Under the pieces are notes generated by a model that saw only the letters and a list, made by a program, of their open reading frames with translations, did no database searches and had not been told where the DNA came from. DNA of 64,000 nt, from contig NZ_CP011530.1 of NCBI RefSeq assembly GCF_001605725.1, positions 4,154,001 to 4,218,000 of the forward strand. Reading direction: 5' to 3'. Below are positions 35,442 through 43,928 of this stretch, piece by piece. Source of the stretch: Mycobacteroides immunogenum. GTDB taxonomy: Bacteria; Actinomycetota; Actinomycetes; Mycobacteriales; Mycobacteriaceae. A program made the translations under genes and the position numbers. Position 1 is the first letter of the stretch. Every line of letters begins with the position of its first letter.

Positions 35442-36185
35442 CTACAACCCAACGCGGTCCCGATGCGCATCGCTCAGGAACACCGTATTTTCGGCGTTAC
35501 GCCAATCGTGCTGGAGCCGACCGTCGCGGTATGCGTACGGTTTCAGCCCGGCGCGATCCAGCAGTGACACCACCTCGTCGGACGGCGTCTCGACGATCAA
35601 CACCGGCTTCGACGCGGTAATGGTCGCGAGCCCGCCGCGAATCACCGCTGCCTCCATCCCCTGCACATCGATCTTGATGACCTGAGGCTCCAGCCCGAAA
35701 TCGTCCAGCCGGCGAACCTGCACCGGGTGCCGTTCGATCGTCAGTTTGGATTCGTCGAAGCGGGCCATCGTTTCGGCGTTGAGCCAGTCGCGCGCCTCGT
35801 TCTCGTCGAGCGAGGCCAAACCGTCGTACACAAAGTTGCGATATCGCGGAATGAACAGATCGAAGGTTCCGTCCGCGTCGGAGAGGCCACACGCGTGCAC
35901 CCGTACGGCATCGCCTTCGAATCGACGCTTGAGTCGTTGCGCCAGAATGGCATTGGGCTCAAAACTGACGATCTGCCCGGGCGACACCGTGCGCTGTAGC
36001 GCACAGATACTCTGGCCCCAGTTGCCCCCGACATCGATCGCCACCGATATCGGGCCGACCCGTTTCAGGAGATGGAACTCAGGGTCGACGCGCCATCCGA
36101 AGAGGCGGGTGCCCAGGTTGTACGCACCGAATTTGAGCGGCCGCAGAAACGGTAGATAGGTTTGCGCCGACCTCAGCGCTGGCAT
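35442..36185 (-). CDS. FkbM-family methyltransferase
   Basis: A 247-residue SAM-dependent O-methyltransferase of the FkbM type. SAM motif VAIDVGGNWGQS, acidic loop VSFEPNA, and the FkbM signature VIKIDVQGMEAAVIRG. These methylate sugars or polyketides; in mycobacteria several act on cell-wall glycolipids, so a lipid-sugar target is plausible. Start taken as the ATG at 36185; a GTG two codons upstream (36191) is equally open. It converges on the ESX-like module. Confidence 0.85.
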   Translation of the reverse strand: MPALRSAQTYLPFLRPLKFGAYNLGTRLFGWRVDPEFHLLKRVGPISVAIDVGGNWGQSICALQRTVSPGQIVSFEPNAILAQRLKRRFEGDAVRVHACGLSDADGTFDLFIPRYRNFVYDGLASLDENEARDWLNAETMARFDESKLTIERHPVQVRRLDDFGLEPQVIKIDVQGMEAAVIRGGLATITASKPVLIVETPSDEVVSLLDRAGLKPYAYRDGRLQHDWRNAENTVFLSDAHRDRVGL

Positions 36186-36505
36186 GCCCACGTGGGCAGA
36201 TTAGCGCCACCACTATTTACGGTCACCGTCACACCTACCGACCCCTCGTCTATGCACCGGTAGGTGCTCGCGGCGACCAGCGCGATGAGTTGCGTGTGGG
36301 GTAGTTCAACCGTCAGACATGGCTCATCAACGCTGCGGGCACGGCCCGAAGAGACAGGGTCCGTACTTAGCCCGCCGATCGCGGGAGCCAGCCGAAAATA
36401 TCGCTTCTGACCTGGTCTTCGCAACCTTTTACGAATACTCGCAACGGTGTCCAGCGCCGTCTCGCCGAATGCGTACCGCCGGTACACCGCTGATAGCATC
36501 CGAAG
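36186..36505. promoter_or_regulatory. Divergent intergenic region with 9-bp inverted repeat
   Basis: About 320 bases between the methyltransferase and the first tandem paralogue. It contains a perfect inverted repeat CACCTACCG (36232-36240) / CGGTAGGTG (36258-36266) with a 17-base loop, 47 bases upstream of the methyltransferase start, a likely operator. At the other end is the paralogue's leaderless promoter. A minus-strand frame here (36173-36499) shows no family features. Confidence 0.45.
36494..36499 (+). promoter_or_regulatory. -10 box of leaderless promoter, paralogue 1
   Basis: TAGCAT followed by six bases and the GTG start. The second paralogue has the same arrangement (TAACAT, six bases, ATG). 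Confidence 0.6.
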
Positions 36506-37480
36506 GTGGCGCGCGAGTGGCTTCTCCTGGAAACACTCGGCAACGAGCCAACCGTCATCGCGTCCGGCAATCAGCCGCGGAACATGGTTCCGCTGAGTAC
36601 GTTCCTTCGGCGCAATCGAAATCTCGGCCTGCTTCGCCGAGTTATCACCGCCGCGACCAAAGCAAACAAAGCCGGCACGATCGGCCCACCCGATTCAGAT
36701 TCGTTCATCGACGTCCGCCCCGTCGCCATGCCCGACGGTCGGGTGCATGGCGTCTGGCTGTGGACAGGTTCGACTCCCCCGCCCTCGGACCCGCCTGCCG
36801 AGGGCGGAGCGGTGGTTCTCAACGCCGATACCGGTCTGCTGTACATCAGCGACGGCGCCGCAACGGCAATGGGAATGGCCGCGGGCCAACCGCACGCCGA
36901 AATCAGCATGCCGGAGCTCTACCGATACCTGTCGCCGAACCCCGGCGAAACGGACGTCCTGGGGCTCATCGTGACGGCGACGGAAGGCATGACCTACAGC
37001 GCGACCTGGCCCGGCGTCGACAGCGACGGAAACCCCACGTTGTGCCACTTCGCCAGCCGGCTGGTTCTCGAGCCCAACAACGACGGCGTCCCCGAGCGTC
37101 TGGGACGCGCGATCAATCTGCGCGTCGGCCAGCCCGCCCCACCGGTTCCGCTGCTGGAGCAACAGGTCCTCGAAGCCGCCGCCGAACCCGGCGCATATCG
37201 CGCACTGGTCATGATCGCGGCACGCAGGCTGATCAAGTGGATCGACCCGCCTGCCCCCGAATGGCATTGGGAACACGACCCGCTGGGACGCGCCAAGATT
37301 CACCCCGAGGACGAGGCGAATCTGAATTTCATGCTCGACAATTCCGTATTCGGCGCCACCGAAGCGGTAGTTAGGTTCCGTTGCCACGACGACAGCTGGG
37401 AATCACTGCACTGCGCCACTCAGGTAGTCAAGCTCAACGAGAATGCCACCGTCGCACTGGTCACCTTCCGGCGCCGTTAG
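36506..37480 (+). CDS. Conserved hypothetical protein, tandem paralogue 1
   Basis: A 324-residue soluble protein of unknown function. The N-terminus REWLLLETLGNEPTVIASGNQPRNMVPL and the C-terminal region (ALVMIAARRLIKWIDPPAPEW..., IHPEDEANLNFMLDN, WESLHCATQVVKL) are shared with the next gene. The middle (VLNADTGLLYISDGAATAMGM) and the end look PAS-like, so a sensor of small ligands is possible. No DNA-binding or catalytic domain is seen. GTG start set by the leaderless promoter. Confidence 0.75.
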   Translation: MAREWLLLETLGNEPTVIASGNQPRNMVPLSTFLRRNRNLGLLRRVITAATKANKAGTIGPPDSDSFIDVRPVAMPDGRVHGVWLWTGSTPPPSDPPAEGGAVVLNADTGLLYISDGAATAMGMAAGQPHAEISMPELYRYLSPNPGETDVLGLIVTATEGMTYSATWPGVDSDGNPTLCHFASRLVLEPNNDGVPERLGRAINLRVGQPAPPVPLLEQQVLEAAAEPGAYRALVMIAARRLIKWIDPPAPEWHWEHDPLGRAKIHPEDEANLNFMLDNSVFGATEAVVRFRCHDDSWESLHCATQVVKLNENATVALVTFRRR

Positions 37481-37531
37481 CTGGCCGCGGCGGGAACAAA
37501 CATGGCGCGGCGCGACATCGCCGTAAATTGC

Positions 37532-37537
37532 TAACAT
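37532..37537 (+). promoter_or_regulatory. -10 box of leaderless promoter, paralogue 2
   Basis: TAACAT ends six bases before the ATG at 37544. The second paralogue thus has its own promoter although it lies only 63 bases after the first. Confidence 0.6.
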
Positions 37538-37543
37538 CCGCGC

Positions 37544-38542
37544 ATGTCGCGCGAATGGATGCTGCTGGAAACCTTGGGAGACGAGCCCACGGTGATAGCG
37601 ATCGGATCGCAGGCACGCAACCTGACGCCGTTGGAGTCGGTGCTGCGCCGCAATCGGCATCGGCCCCTGATCGAATCGGCGATCGCCGACTGCCGGCGCA
37701 CGGGTGAACTCACCGTGGCCCACACCCCCGCGCGCGACCGCGTGGTACGCGTCCATCCGATAGCCATGAGCGCGACGAAGATCCATGGCGTGCATGTGTG
37801 GTTCGGACCGGCAGAGGCCGAGCCGCCACCCCGGCCCATCGCCGGGGCCTGCCTGGGAGACCTGGATACCTCACTGACCACGCTCACCCCGGAGTACTTC
37901 GAGGTGATGGGTTTCGACCCACAGAACAGATCCGAACGGCAAGCCATCGCCGAAGGGCTCGCGCCGGTGCTGCCGAGCCCGCGCAACGCCGAATTGATGG
38001 CGCACGTGGTGAGTCCCGAGCTTGATTCCACATACAGCGGGACCTGCCTGGCGGCCGACCATCAAGGGAACACCCTCCAAGTGCACTATGCCGGACGAGC
38101 ATCCAAGGAAACAGATCCCTTGGGGGCAGTGCGGCGCATCAACAGGATCGTGTGCACCCGGGTGGAGAACCGTCCCGCCGAGCCTCAGGCGGGGTTGGCG
38201 CAGCAGATCCTGGAAGCGGTGGCCGCCCCCGGCGTGCACCGGCTGTTGATGAACGTCGACACCTTCGCCGTCCTGAAGTGGATCGACGAGCCATTTCCGG
38301 ATCTGGCCTGGCGTTACGACCCGGATCGGCCCGACGGCATCCACCCGGACGACGAAGCGACCGCACGCACGATGCGCGATGAATTGCGGGCCGGCTCGAC
38401 CGCCGGGATATTGCGGGTACGGGCCATCTCCGGCGGGTGGCTCCGCCTGCACGCAGCTGCGACAAAATTTGCTTTGCGCGACAACGCTTTCGCCGCACTC
38501 GTCACCCTGACACCGGTGACGGCGGCGGACCCGGATTCATAG
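37544..38542 (+). CDS. Conserved hypothetical protein, tandem paralogue 2
   Basis: A 332-residue paralogue of the preceding gene: it begins REWMLLETLGDEPTVIAIGSQARNLTPL and has the same order of blocks (LNP/TPEYFEVMGFDP in the middle, LKWIDEPFPDLAWRYDPDRPDGIHPDDEATARTM near the end). The segment LTTLTPEYFEVMGFD is PAS-like. Divergence from paralogue 1 is considerable, so the duplication is old. Function unknown. Confidence 0.75.
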   Translation: MSREWMLLETLGDEPTVIAIGSQARNLTPLESVLRRNRHRPLIESAIADCRRTGELTVAHTPARDRVVRVHPIAMSATKIHGVHVWFGPAEAEPPPRPIAGACLGDLDTSLTTLTPEYFEVMGFDPQNRSERQAIAEGLAPVLPSPRNAELMAHVVSPELDSTYSGTCLAADHQGNTLQVHYAGRASKETDPLGAVRRINRIVCTRVENRPAEPQAGLAQQILEAVAAPGVHRLLMNVDTFAVLKWIDEPFPDLAWRYDPDRPDGIHPDDEATARTMRDELRAGSTAGILRVRAISGGWLRLHAAATKFALRDNAFAALVTLTPVTAADPDS

Positions 38543-38625
38543 CGCACCCGCACGCGGAAGACTCTTGTTGCCTCGGTCACGCCGATTCTGGCGGTGGGTC
38601 TTTCCCTCACGCCCTGCCTTCTGGC

Positions 38626-38631
38626 TAGGCT
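38626..38631 (+). promoter_or_regulatory. -10 box of leaderless promoter, acidic protein
   Basis: TAGGCT ends six bases before the ATG at 38638. Confidence 0.55.
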
Positions 38632-38637
38632 TGCCGC

Positions 38638-39975
38638 ATGGCTGCTGACATCGTCCCCATCGAACTCGGGCTCACCGAAGGTGACGTGGTCACCTTGTGG
38701 GCCCCGCGGTGGCGCGACGCCGGAGACGAATGGGAAGCGTTTCTGGGCAAGGACGACGACCTGTACGTGTTCGAGTCGGTGGCCGATCTGGTGGCCTTCG
38801 TGCGGACCGACAACGACAACGATCTTGTCGATCACCCGGCGTGGTCCACGCTGGCGTCGCTGTCGGCGGACGAGCTGGAGCCGGACGACGACAACCGCTA
38901 CGACCTGATCGGCGTCCCCGAGCTGGTAGCCGACAAGCCCAGCGAGGATGCTGTCGATACCTTGCGCGCCACGTTGGCGATCGTGGCCTCCATCGGCGCG
39001 GTGTGCGAACTGCCCGCCATCAACAAACTCATCAACGGCAACCCGGTGCTCGGCACATTGTCGGGAGGGGCCGAAAGCTTCACGGGTAAAGACGGATTGA
39101 AGCGGTGGAACCAGATCGGCGCCATCGTCGGCAAGTCGTGGGACTCCGTCATCGACGCCATCGACGAGATCGCCGCCACTCCCGACGTCGATGAGGAGCT
39201 CTCCGCCGCCGCGGACGCCGAACTGCTTGCTGCCGCCGAGAACGCCGTCGACAACGAGGACGACCTCGAAGACGACGACGAACTCGATCTGCTCGACGAG
39301 GACTCTGGCTCGGACAACGAGAGCTCCGAGGATGCCGAAGACGACTCCACCGACGAAGACGAAGACGAGGACGAAGAGGACGGCGAGGAGGAGGAGACCG
39401 CGGACGACGATGTCGTTCTCGGCGGTGACGAGGACTTCTGGCTGGAGGTCGGCATCGACCCGATTCAGATGATCACCAACTCGGGAACCTTCTACACGCT
39501 GCGCTGCTATCTGAACGACGAGCCGATCTTCTTGGGACGCAACGGAAGAATCAGCGTGTTCGGCTCCGAGCGGGCGCTGGCCCGGTATCTGGCGGATGAG
39601 CACGATCACGATCTGGCCGACCTGAGCACCTACGACGACATCCGCACCGCCGCCACCGATGGCTCGCTGCGCATCGACATCACCGACGACAACATCTACG
39701 TGTTCACCGGGCTCGCCGACGACCTGGAGGACGGCGTCGACGAGGTGGACCGCGATCAGCTGGAGCTGGCTGTCGAGCTGCTGACCGACGTCGCCGAATA
39801 CTCAGAGGACGACAGCGTCGACGCAGAGCTGGACAGCGACACCCCGTTGGGCAAGCTGGTCGGGCATCTGCTCGAGCCGGAACAGCACGATGAGCCCAAG
39901 GGCCCGTTCGCGGACGCCGCCGAGCGCTGGCGGACCCTGGAGCGCGCGATGGAGGCGCGGCTCCGGCGCGAGTAA
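38638..39975 (+). CDS. Acidic repeat-containing conserved protein (Rv3311-like)
   Basis: A 445-residue very acidic protein at the position of Rv3311. Two related domains are visible: residues ~33-100 (EAFLGKDDDLYVFESVADLVAFV...NDLVDHPAW) and ~295-365 (PIFLGRNGRISVFGSERALARYL...HDLADLSTY), separated by an Asp/Glu-rich linker at about 206-268. There is no signal peptide or membrane segment. Function unknown; the linker may bind cations or basic partners. The base bias of the linker produces a Ser-rich shadow frame on the other strand. Confidence 0.85.
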   Translation: MAADIVPIELGLTEGDVVTLWAPRWRDAGDEWEAFLGKDDDLYVFESVADLVAFVRTDNDNDLVDHPAWSTLASLSADELEPDDDNRYDLIGVPELVADKPSEDAVDTLRATLAIVASIGAVCELPAINKLINGNPVLGTLSGGAESFTGKDGLKRWNQIGAIVGKSWDSVIDAIDEIAATPDVDEELSAAADAELLAAAENAVDNEDDLEDDDELDLLDEDSGSDNESSEDAEDDSTDEDEDEDEEDGEEEETADDDVVLGGDEDFWLEVGIDPIQMITNSGTFYTLRCYLNDEPIFLGRNGRISVFGSERALARYLADEHDHDLADLSTYDDIRTAATDGSLRIDITDDNIYVFTGLADDLEDGVDEVDRDQLELAVELLTDVAEYSEDDSVDAELDSDTPLGKLVGHLLEPEQHDEPKGPFADAAERWRTLERAMEARLRRE

Positions 39976-39983
39976 GCCCGCGG

Positions 39984-41072
39984 CTAGCCGATCAGGATCG
40001 CGTACCCGGGCTTGATCACGTCATCGATGATGGCCAACCGCTCGTCGAACGGGATGAAGGCCGACTTCATGGCGTTGATGGTGAATCGCTGCAGGTCGCT
40101 CCAGCCATATCCGAACGTCTCGACAAGGCGCAGCATCTCGCGACTCATCGAGGTGTCGCTCATCAGCCGGTTGTCGGTGTTGACGGTCACCCGAAAGCGC
40201 AGCCGCGCCAGCAGATCAAAGGGGTGATTGGCGAGACTGTCGACGGCGCCGGTCTGCACATTCGAACTCGGGCACAACTCCAGTGGTACCCGCTTGTCGC
40301 GCAGTAGCGAAGACAGTCTGCCCAGGTGTGCCGTGCCGTCGGGGTCGATGTCGATATCCTCGACGATGCGTACCCCGTGCCCCAGCCGATCGGCCCCACA
40401 GAAGGCGATCGCCTCGTGGATCGAGGGCAATCCGAATCCCTCACCGGCATGGATGGTGAACCGGGCGTTGGCATTCCGCATGTATTCGAAAGCGTCCAGG
40501 TGGCGGCTGGGCGGGTATCCGGCCTCGGCTCCCGCGATATCGAACCCGACGGCACCCCGGTCGCGGAACCTCACGGCCAGCTCGGCGATCTCTCGCGACC
40601 GTGCGGCATGCCGCATCGCGGTGACCAGCGTGCGCACCGTGATGCGCTTGCCCGCGGCACTCGCCTGCCGCTCCCCGTCGGCGAACCCGGACAACACCGC
40701 ATCCATGACGTCATCGAGGTTCAGTCCCGCGTCGATGTGAAGTTCCGGCGCGAAACGCACCTCGGCGTACACCACGCCGTCGGCGGCAAGGTCTTCCACG
40801 CATTCGGCGGCCACCCGGTGCAGCGCGGAAGCCGTCTGCATGACCCCCACGGTGTGCGCGAAGGTCTCCAGATACTGCTCCAGGGAACCGCTGTCGGCGG
40901 CGGTACGGAACCAGGACGCCAACGCGATCTCATCGTCGGCCGGCAGGTTCTCGTACCCGGATTCTCGCGCCAGATCCAGGACGGTGCCGGGGCGCAGCCC
41001 CCCGTCCAAATGGTCGTGCAGAAGCGCCTTGGGAGCCTGGGTGATTGACACCAAATCAAGTTCGGCCGTCAC
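39984..41072 (-). CDS. add: Adenosine deaminase
   Basis: A 362-residue zinc enzyme turning adenosine or deoxyadenosine into inosine. Metal site [10 protein letters not shown] (His19, His21), [15 protein letters not shown] and the Asp region [12 protein letters not shown] are present. Last gene of cdd-deoA-add, starting with a GTG inside the deoA stop. TAGACT lies six bases before that GTG within deoA (41079-41084), so an internal leaderless promoter may also drive it. Counterpart of Rv3313c. Confidence 0.95.
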   Translation of the reverse strand: MTAELDLVSITQAPKALLHDHLDGGLRPGTVLDLARESGYENLPADDEIALASWFRTAADSGSLEQYLETFAHTVGVMQTASALHRVAAECVEDLAADGVVYAEVRFAPELHIDAGLNLDDVMDAVLSGFADGERQASAAGKRITVRTLVTAMRHAARSREIAELAVRFRDRGAVGFDIAGAEAGYPPSRHLDAFEYMRNANARFTIHAGEGFGLPSIHEAIAFCGADRLGHGVRIVEDIDIDPDGTAHLGRLSSLLRDKRVPLELCPSSNVQTGAVDSLANHPFDLLARLRFRVTVNTDNRLMSDTSMSREMLRLVETFGYGWSDLQRFTINAMKSAFIPFDERLAIIDDVIKPGYAILIG

Positions 41073-42358
41073 ACCGAAAGTCTATCGACGATGAGGGGTG
41101 TAAGGGTGGGCGCCGCACCGATCTCCCAGCCACCGTCCAGGGCAGCGAGCGCGGCGGGCATTCGCTCCGGGGTGTCGGTATACAGCGTGAACAGCGGTTC
41201 TCCCGCGACAACCGACTCTCCGGGCCGACGGTGAATACGTACCCCGGCGCCGTATTGCACCGTCTCTCCGGGACGGCTGCGTCCGGCGCCGAGACGCCAA
41301 GCCGCGATCCCGACGGGCATCGCGTCAATGCGGCGCATGACCCCGCCGGCCGGGGCGAGCACCGTCTCCTGGCACTGTCCGAGCGGCAGCGGCACCGAAA
41401 GGTCACCGCCCTGCGCGCGGATCATCGCGCGGAACACATCCATGGCCGTGCCGTCGGTCAGCGTCGCGGCCGGGTCCTTGGCGTCGATACCGGCGGCGGC
41501 AAGCATCTCGCGGGCCAGTGCCACGGTGAGGGCGACCACGTCCTCGGGCCCTCCCCCGGCCAGCACCTCGAGTGATTCCTCCACCTCGACCGCGTTACCC
41601 GCGGTCATCCCCAGCGGCGTGTCCATCGCGGTGAGCAGGGCGCGGGTGGCGACCCCGTGCGCGGTGCCCAGATCAACCATCGCCAAGGCCAATTCGCGGG
41701 CCTGCTGTTCAGATTTCATGAACGCGCCCGCACCGACTTTCACATCCAGAACCAGTGCGGCCGTGCCTTCGGCCAGCTTCTTGCTCATGATCGACCCGGC
41801 GATGAGTGGTATCGACTCGACGGTGCCGGTGATATCGCGCAGCGCGTACAGCTTGCGATCGGCGGGCGCCAGTGACGCTCCGGCCGCGCAGATCACGGCC
41901 CCGACATCGGAAAGCTGCTGACGTATCTGGTCATTGGTCAGATCGACGCGGATGCCCGCGATGGATTCGAGTTTGTCGAGGGTGCCACCGGTGTGTCCGA
42001 GACCCCGGCCCGAGAGCTGCGGCACCGCCGCGCCGCACGCGGCGACGACCGCGACCAACGGCAGGCTGATCTTGTCGCCCACCCCGCCGGTGGAGTGCTT
42101 GTCGACAGTCGGCCGGGAGAGCCCGGACAGGTCCAGCCGCTCGCCGGAAGCCAGCATCGCGGCCGTCCACGCCGCCGTTTCCGCGCTGTTCATCCCGCGC
42201 AGATAGATCGCCATCAGCAAGGCCGCGACCTGTTCCTCGCCGATGCTGCCGCCGGTGTACTCCTCGATCAGCCAATCGATGGCGTCCGGGCTCAGCTCTG
42301 CGCCGTCGCGTTTGGTCGCGATGATCGAGGGCATATCGAACCGATATGTGTTTGCCAT
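41069..42358 (-). CDS. deoA: Thymidine phosphorylase
   Basis: A 429-residue enzyme that splits thymidine or deoxyuridine with phosphate to the base and deoxyribose-1-phosphate. Phosphate-binding [28 protein letters not shown] and KVGAGAFMK signatures are in order, covering the all-helical and alpha/beta domains. It begins inside the cdd stop (ATGA) and ends in the add start (GTGA). Counterpart of Rv3314c. Confidence 0.95.
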   Translation of the reverse strand: MANTYRFDMPSIIATKRDGAELSPDAIDWLIEEYTGGSIGEEQVAALLMAIYLRGMNSAETAAWTAAMLASGERLDLSGLSRPTVDKHSTGGVGDKISLPLVAVVAACGAAVPQLSGRGLGHTGGTLDKLESIAGIRVDLTNDQIRQQLSDVGAVICAAGASLAPADRKLYALRDITGTVESIPLIAGSIMSKKLAEGTAALVLDVKVGAGAFMKSEQQARELALAMVDLGTAHGVATRALLTAMDTPLGMTAGNAVEVEESLEVLAGGGPEDVVALTVALAREMLAAAGIDAKDPAATLTDGTAMDVFRAMIRAQGGDLSVPLPLGQCQETVLAPAGGVMRRIDAMPVGIAAWRLGAGRSRPGETVQYGAGVRIHRRPGESVVAGEPLFTLYTDTPERMPAALAALDGGWEIGAAPTLTPLIVDRLSV

Positions 42359-42756
42359 CAGATGCGCCCCCGGTCCAAGTCGTCGGGCCCGAATGCCTCC
42401 GGGAGCAGCTGCGCAAGGGCTCGTGGCCCGTCGGCGTGATCGATCAGCAGCTCCGGGCCGCCATGCTCAAGAAGTAACTGGCGACAACGGCCGCACGGCA
42501 TCAGCGGCTCACCCCGGGAATCGACGCAGGACAGCGCCACCAACCGGCCGCCTCCGGTGGAGAACAGCGCGCACACCACAGAACACTCCGCGCAGAGACC
42601 TAGCCCATATGAGACATTCTCCACATTGCAGCCGGCGATCACCCTGCCGTCATCAACGAGCGCGGCGGCCCCCACCGGATACTTCGAGTACGGCGCATAC
42701 GCGTGCTTGGTTATCGCGTATGCGTTGTCCCGCAATTCATTCCAATTGATTTTCAT
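42358..42756 (-). CDS. cdd: Cytidine deaminase
   Basis: A 132-residue zinc deaminase converting cytidine and deoxycytidine to uridine forms. Zinc ligands Cys55 and Cys88/Cys91 with catalytic Glu57 (CAECS...PCGRCRQ) are present. First gene of cdd-deoA-add. The ATG at 42756 follows AAGGAGG; an upstream in-frame start at 42795 would bury that site. Counterpart of Rv3315c. Confidence 0.94.
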   Translation of the reverse strand: MKINWNELRDNAYAITKHAYAPYSKYPVGAAALVDDGRVIAGCNVENVSYGLGLCAECSVVCALFSTGGGRLVALSCVDSRGEPLMPCGRCRQLLLEHGGPELLIDHADGPRALAQLLPEAFGPDDLDRGRI

Positions 42757-42815
42757 AACCCGGAGACCTCCTTGTCGACCCCATGAGAATCGCATCGGCT
42801 CATCATTTGCTCGTG

Positions 42816-42834
42816 CAAGGTTTACCTAACTTAC
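42816..42834. promoter_or_regulatory. Possible IdeR/DtxR-like iron box
   Basis: CAAGGTTTACCTAACTTAC matches 13 of 19 positions of the IdeR consensus TWAGGTTAGSCTWACCTWA, judged by eye. It lies 60 bases upstream of cdd and 182 bases upstream of sdhC, in the 259-bp divergent region. Confidence 0.35.
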
Positions 42835-43015
42835 TTTGGAGTACGGTGCATTTCGGCGCCTTTTCGCGCTCATGCGATTTCGGCGCCACCTCGGATTGGG
42901 TTTAGAGTTCGGATGACGGTTCGCCGACCACCGTTGGGCCATCGGATGCGCGTCATGGACGCCCCCATTTACCGCACCGTTTGGCCCCAGTCCACCATTG
43001 GTGTTGGAGGCCCAC

Positions 43016-43438
43016 GTGACGACTGCGACGCCCGATACGGCCAGCTCTGGCCGCGAAGGTAATCGCCTCAAGCGATCGCTATACCGTGGTGATCCAGGAA
43101 TGTGGTCCTGGGTCCTGCATCGCATTACCGGTGCCACGATATTCTTCTTCCTCTTTGTCCACGTCTTGGATACCGCCCTGGTGCGGGTTAGCCCCGAGAC
43201 CTATAACTCGGTGATCGAGACCTATAAGACCCCGATCGTGGGTCTGATGGAGCTCGGCCTGGTCGCGGCGGTCCTGTACCACGCGCTCAACGGTGTCCGA
43301 GTCATCCTCGTCGATTTCTGGTCCAAGGGCCCGCGTTATCAGCGCCTCATGCTGTGGATCATCGGCACGGTCTGGTTCGTGGTGATGGTTCCCGCAGTGA
43401 CCCGAATCCTCATGCACATGGCGGAGCGTTTCCTATGA
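43016..43438 (+). CDS. sdhC: Succinate dehydrogenase cytochrome b subunit
   Basis: A 140-residue membrane anchor with three hydrophobic helices, the first at WSWVLHRITGATIFFFLFVHVLD; the His residues in HRITG and FVHV fit heme b binding. With SdhD it seats the flavoprotein and iron-sulfur subunits and binds menaquinone. GTG start with GGAGG just before it; the in-frame start at 42998 is too early for that site. First gene of sdhCDAB, Rv3316 counterpart. Confidence 0.94.
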   Translation: MTTATPDTASSGREGNRLKRSLYRGDPGMWSWVLHRITGATIFFFLFVHVLDTALVRVSPETYNSVIETYKTPIVGLMELGLVAAVLYHALNGVRVILVDFWSKGPRYQRLMLWIIGTVWFVVMVPAVTRILMHMAERFL

Positions 43439-43917
43439 CATCTCCTCAGACCGGTTCGCACACGAGCGTTCGCGCCAGCGGCCGCCCCGCTCCCGTGATG
43501 GAGCGCAACTACGACCGCCCTGCCGCACTGGACAATCCACGTGCCCCCCGGCGCGGGTCGGGCATGCCCAATTTCGAGAAGTACGCGTGGATCTTCATGC
43601 GACTCTCCGGCATCGTCCTGATCTTCCTGGCTCTGGGCCATCTGTTCATCATGCTGATGTGGGACAACGGCGTGTACCGCCTCGATTTCAACTTCGTGGC
43701 GCAGCGCTGGGCCAGCCCGTTCTGGCAGACCTGGGACCTGACGATGTTGTGGCTGGCGCAGCTGCACGGCGGTAACGGGATGCGCACGATCATTGCCGAC
43801 TACACCCGCAAGGACTCGACCCGGTTCTGGCTCAATTGCCTGCTGGCACTGTCGATCATCTTCACCGTGGTGCTCGGCACCTACGTCCTGCTGACCTTCA
43901 ACCCGAACATCGGTTAG
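43435..43917 (+). CDS. sdhD: Succinate dehydrogenase membrane anchor subunit
   Basis: A 160-residue anchor with a ~45-residue cytoplasmic N-terminus and three membrane helices (FMRLSGIVLIFLALGHLFIMLMW; MLWLAQLHGGNGMRTII; CLLALSIIFTVVLGTYVLL). GHLF His is a likely heme ligand. ATGA overlap with sdhC; sdhA follows after 11 bases. Confidence 0.93.
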   Translation: MTSPQTGSHTSVRASGRPAPVMERNYDRPAALDNPRAPRRGSGMPNFEKYAWIFMRLSGIVLIFLALGHLFIMLMWDNGVYRLDFNFVAQRWASPFWQTWDLTMLWLAQLHGGNGMRTIIADYTRKDSTRFWLNCLLALSIIFTVVLGTYVLLTFNPNIG

Positions 43918-43928
43918 GGGCTTCGTTA

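Noticed and set aside
36173..36499. Minus-strand frame of 108 codons upstream of the FkbM gene
   Set aside because: No family features and no ribosome site, and it overlaps the methyltransferase start region; kept as intergenic.
38898..39455. Minus-strand Ser-rich frame of 185 codons
   Set aside because: Mirror of the Asp/Glu-rich linker codons of the acidic protein.
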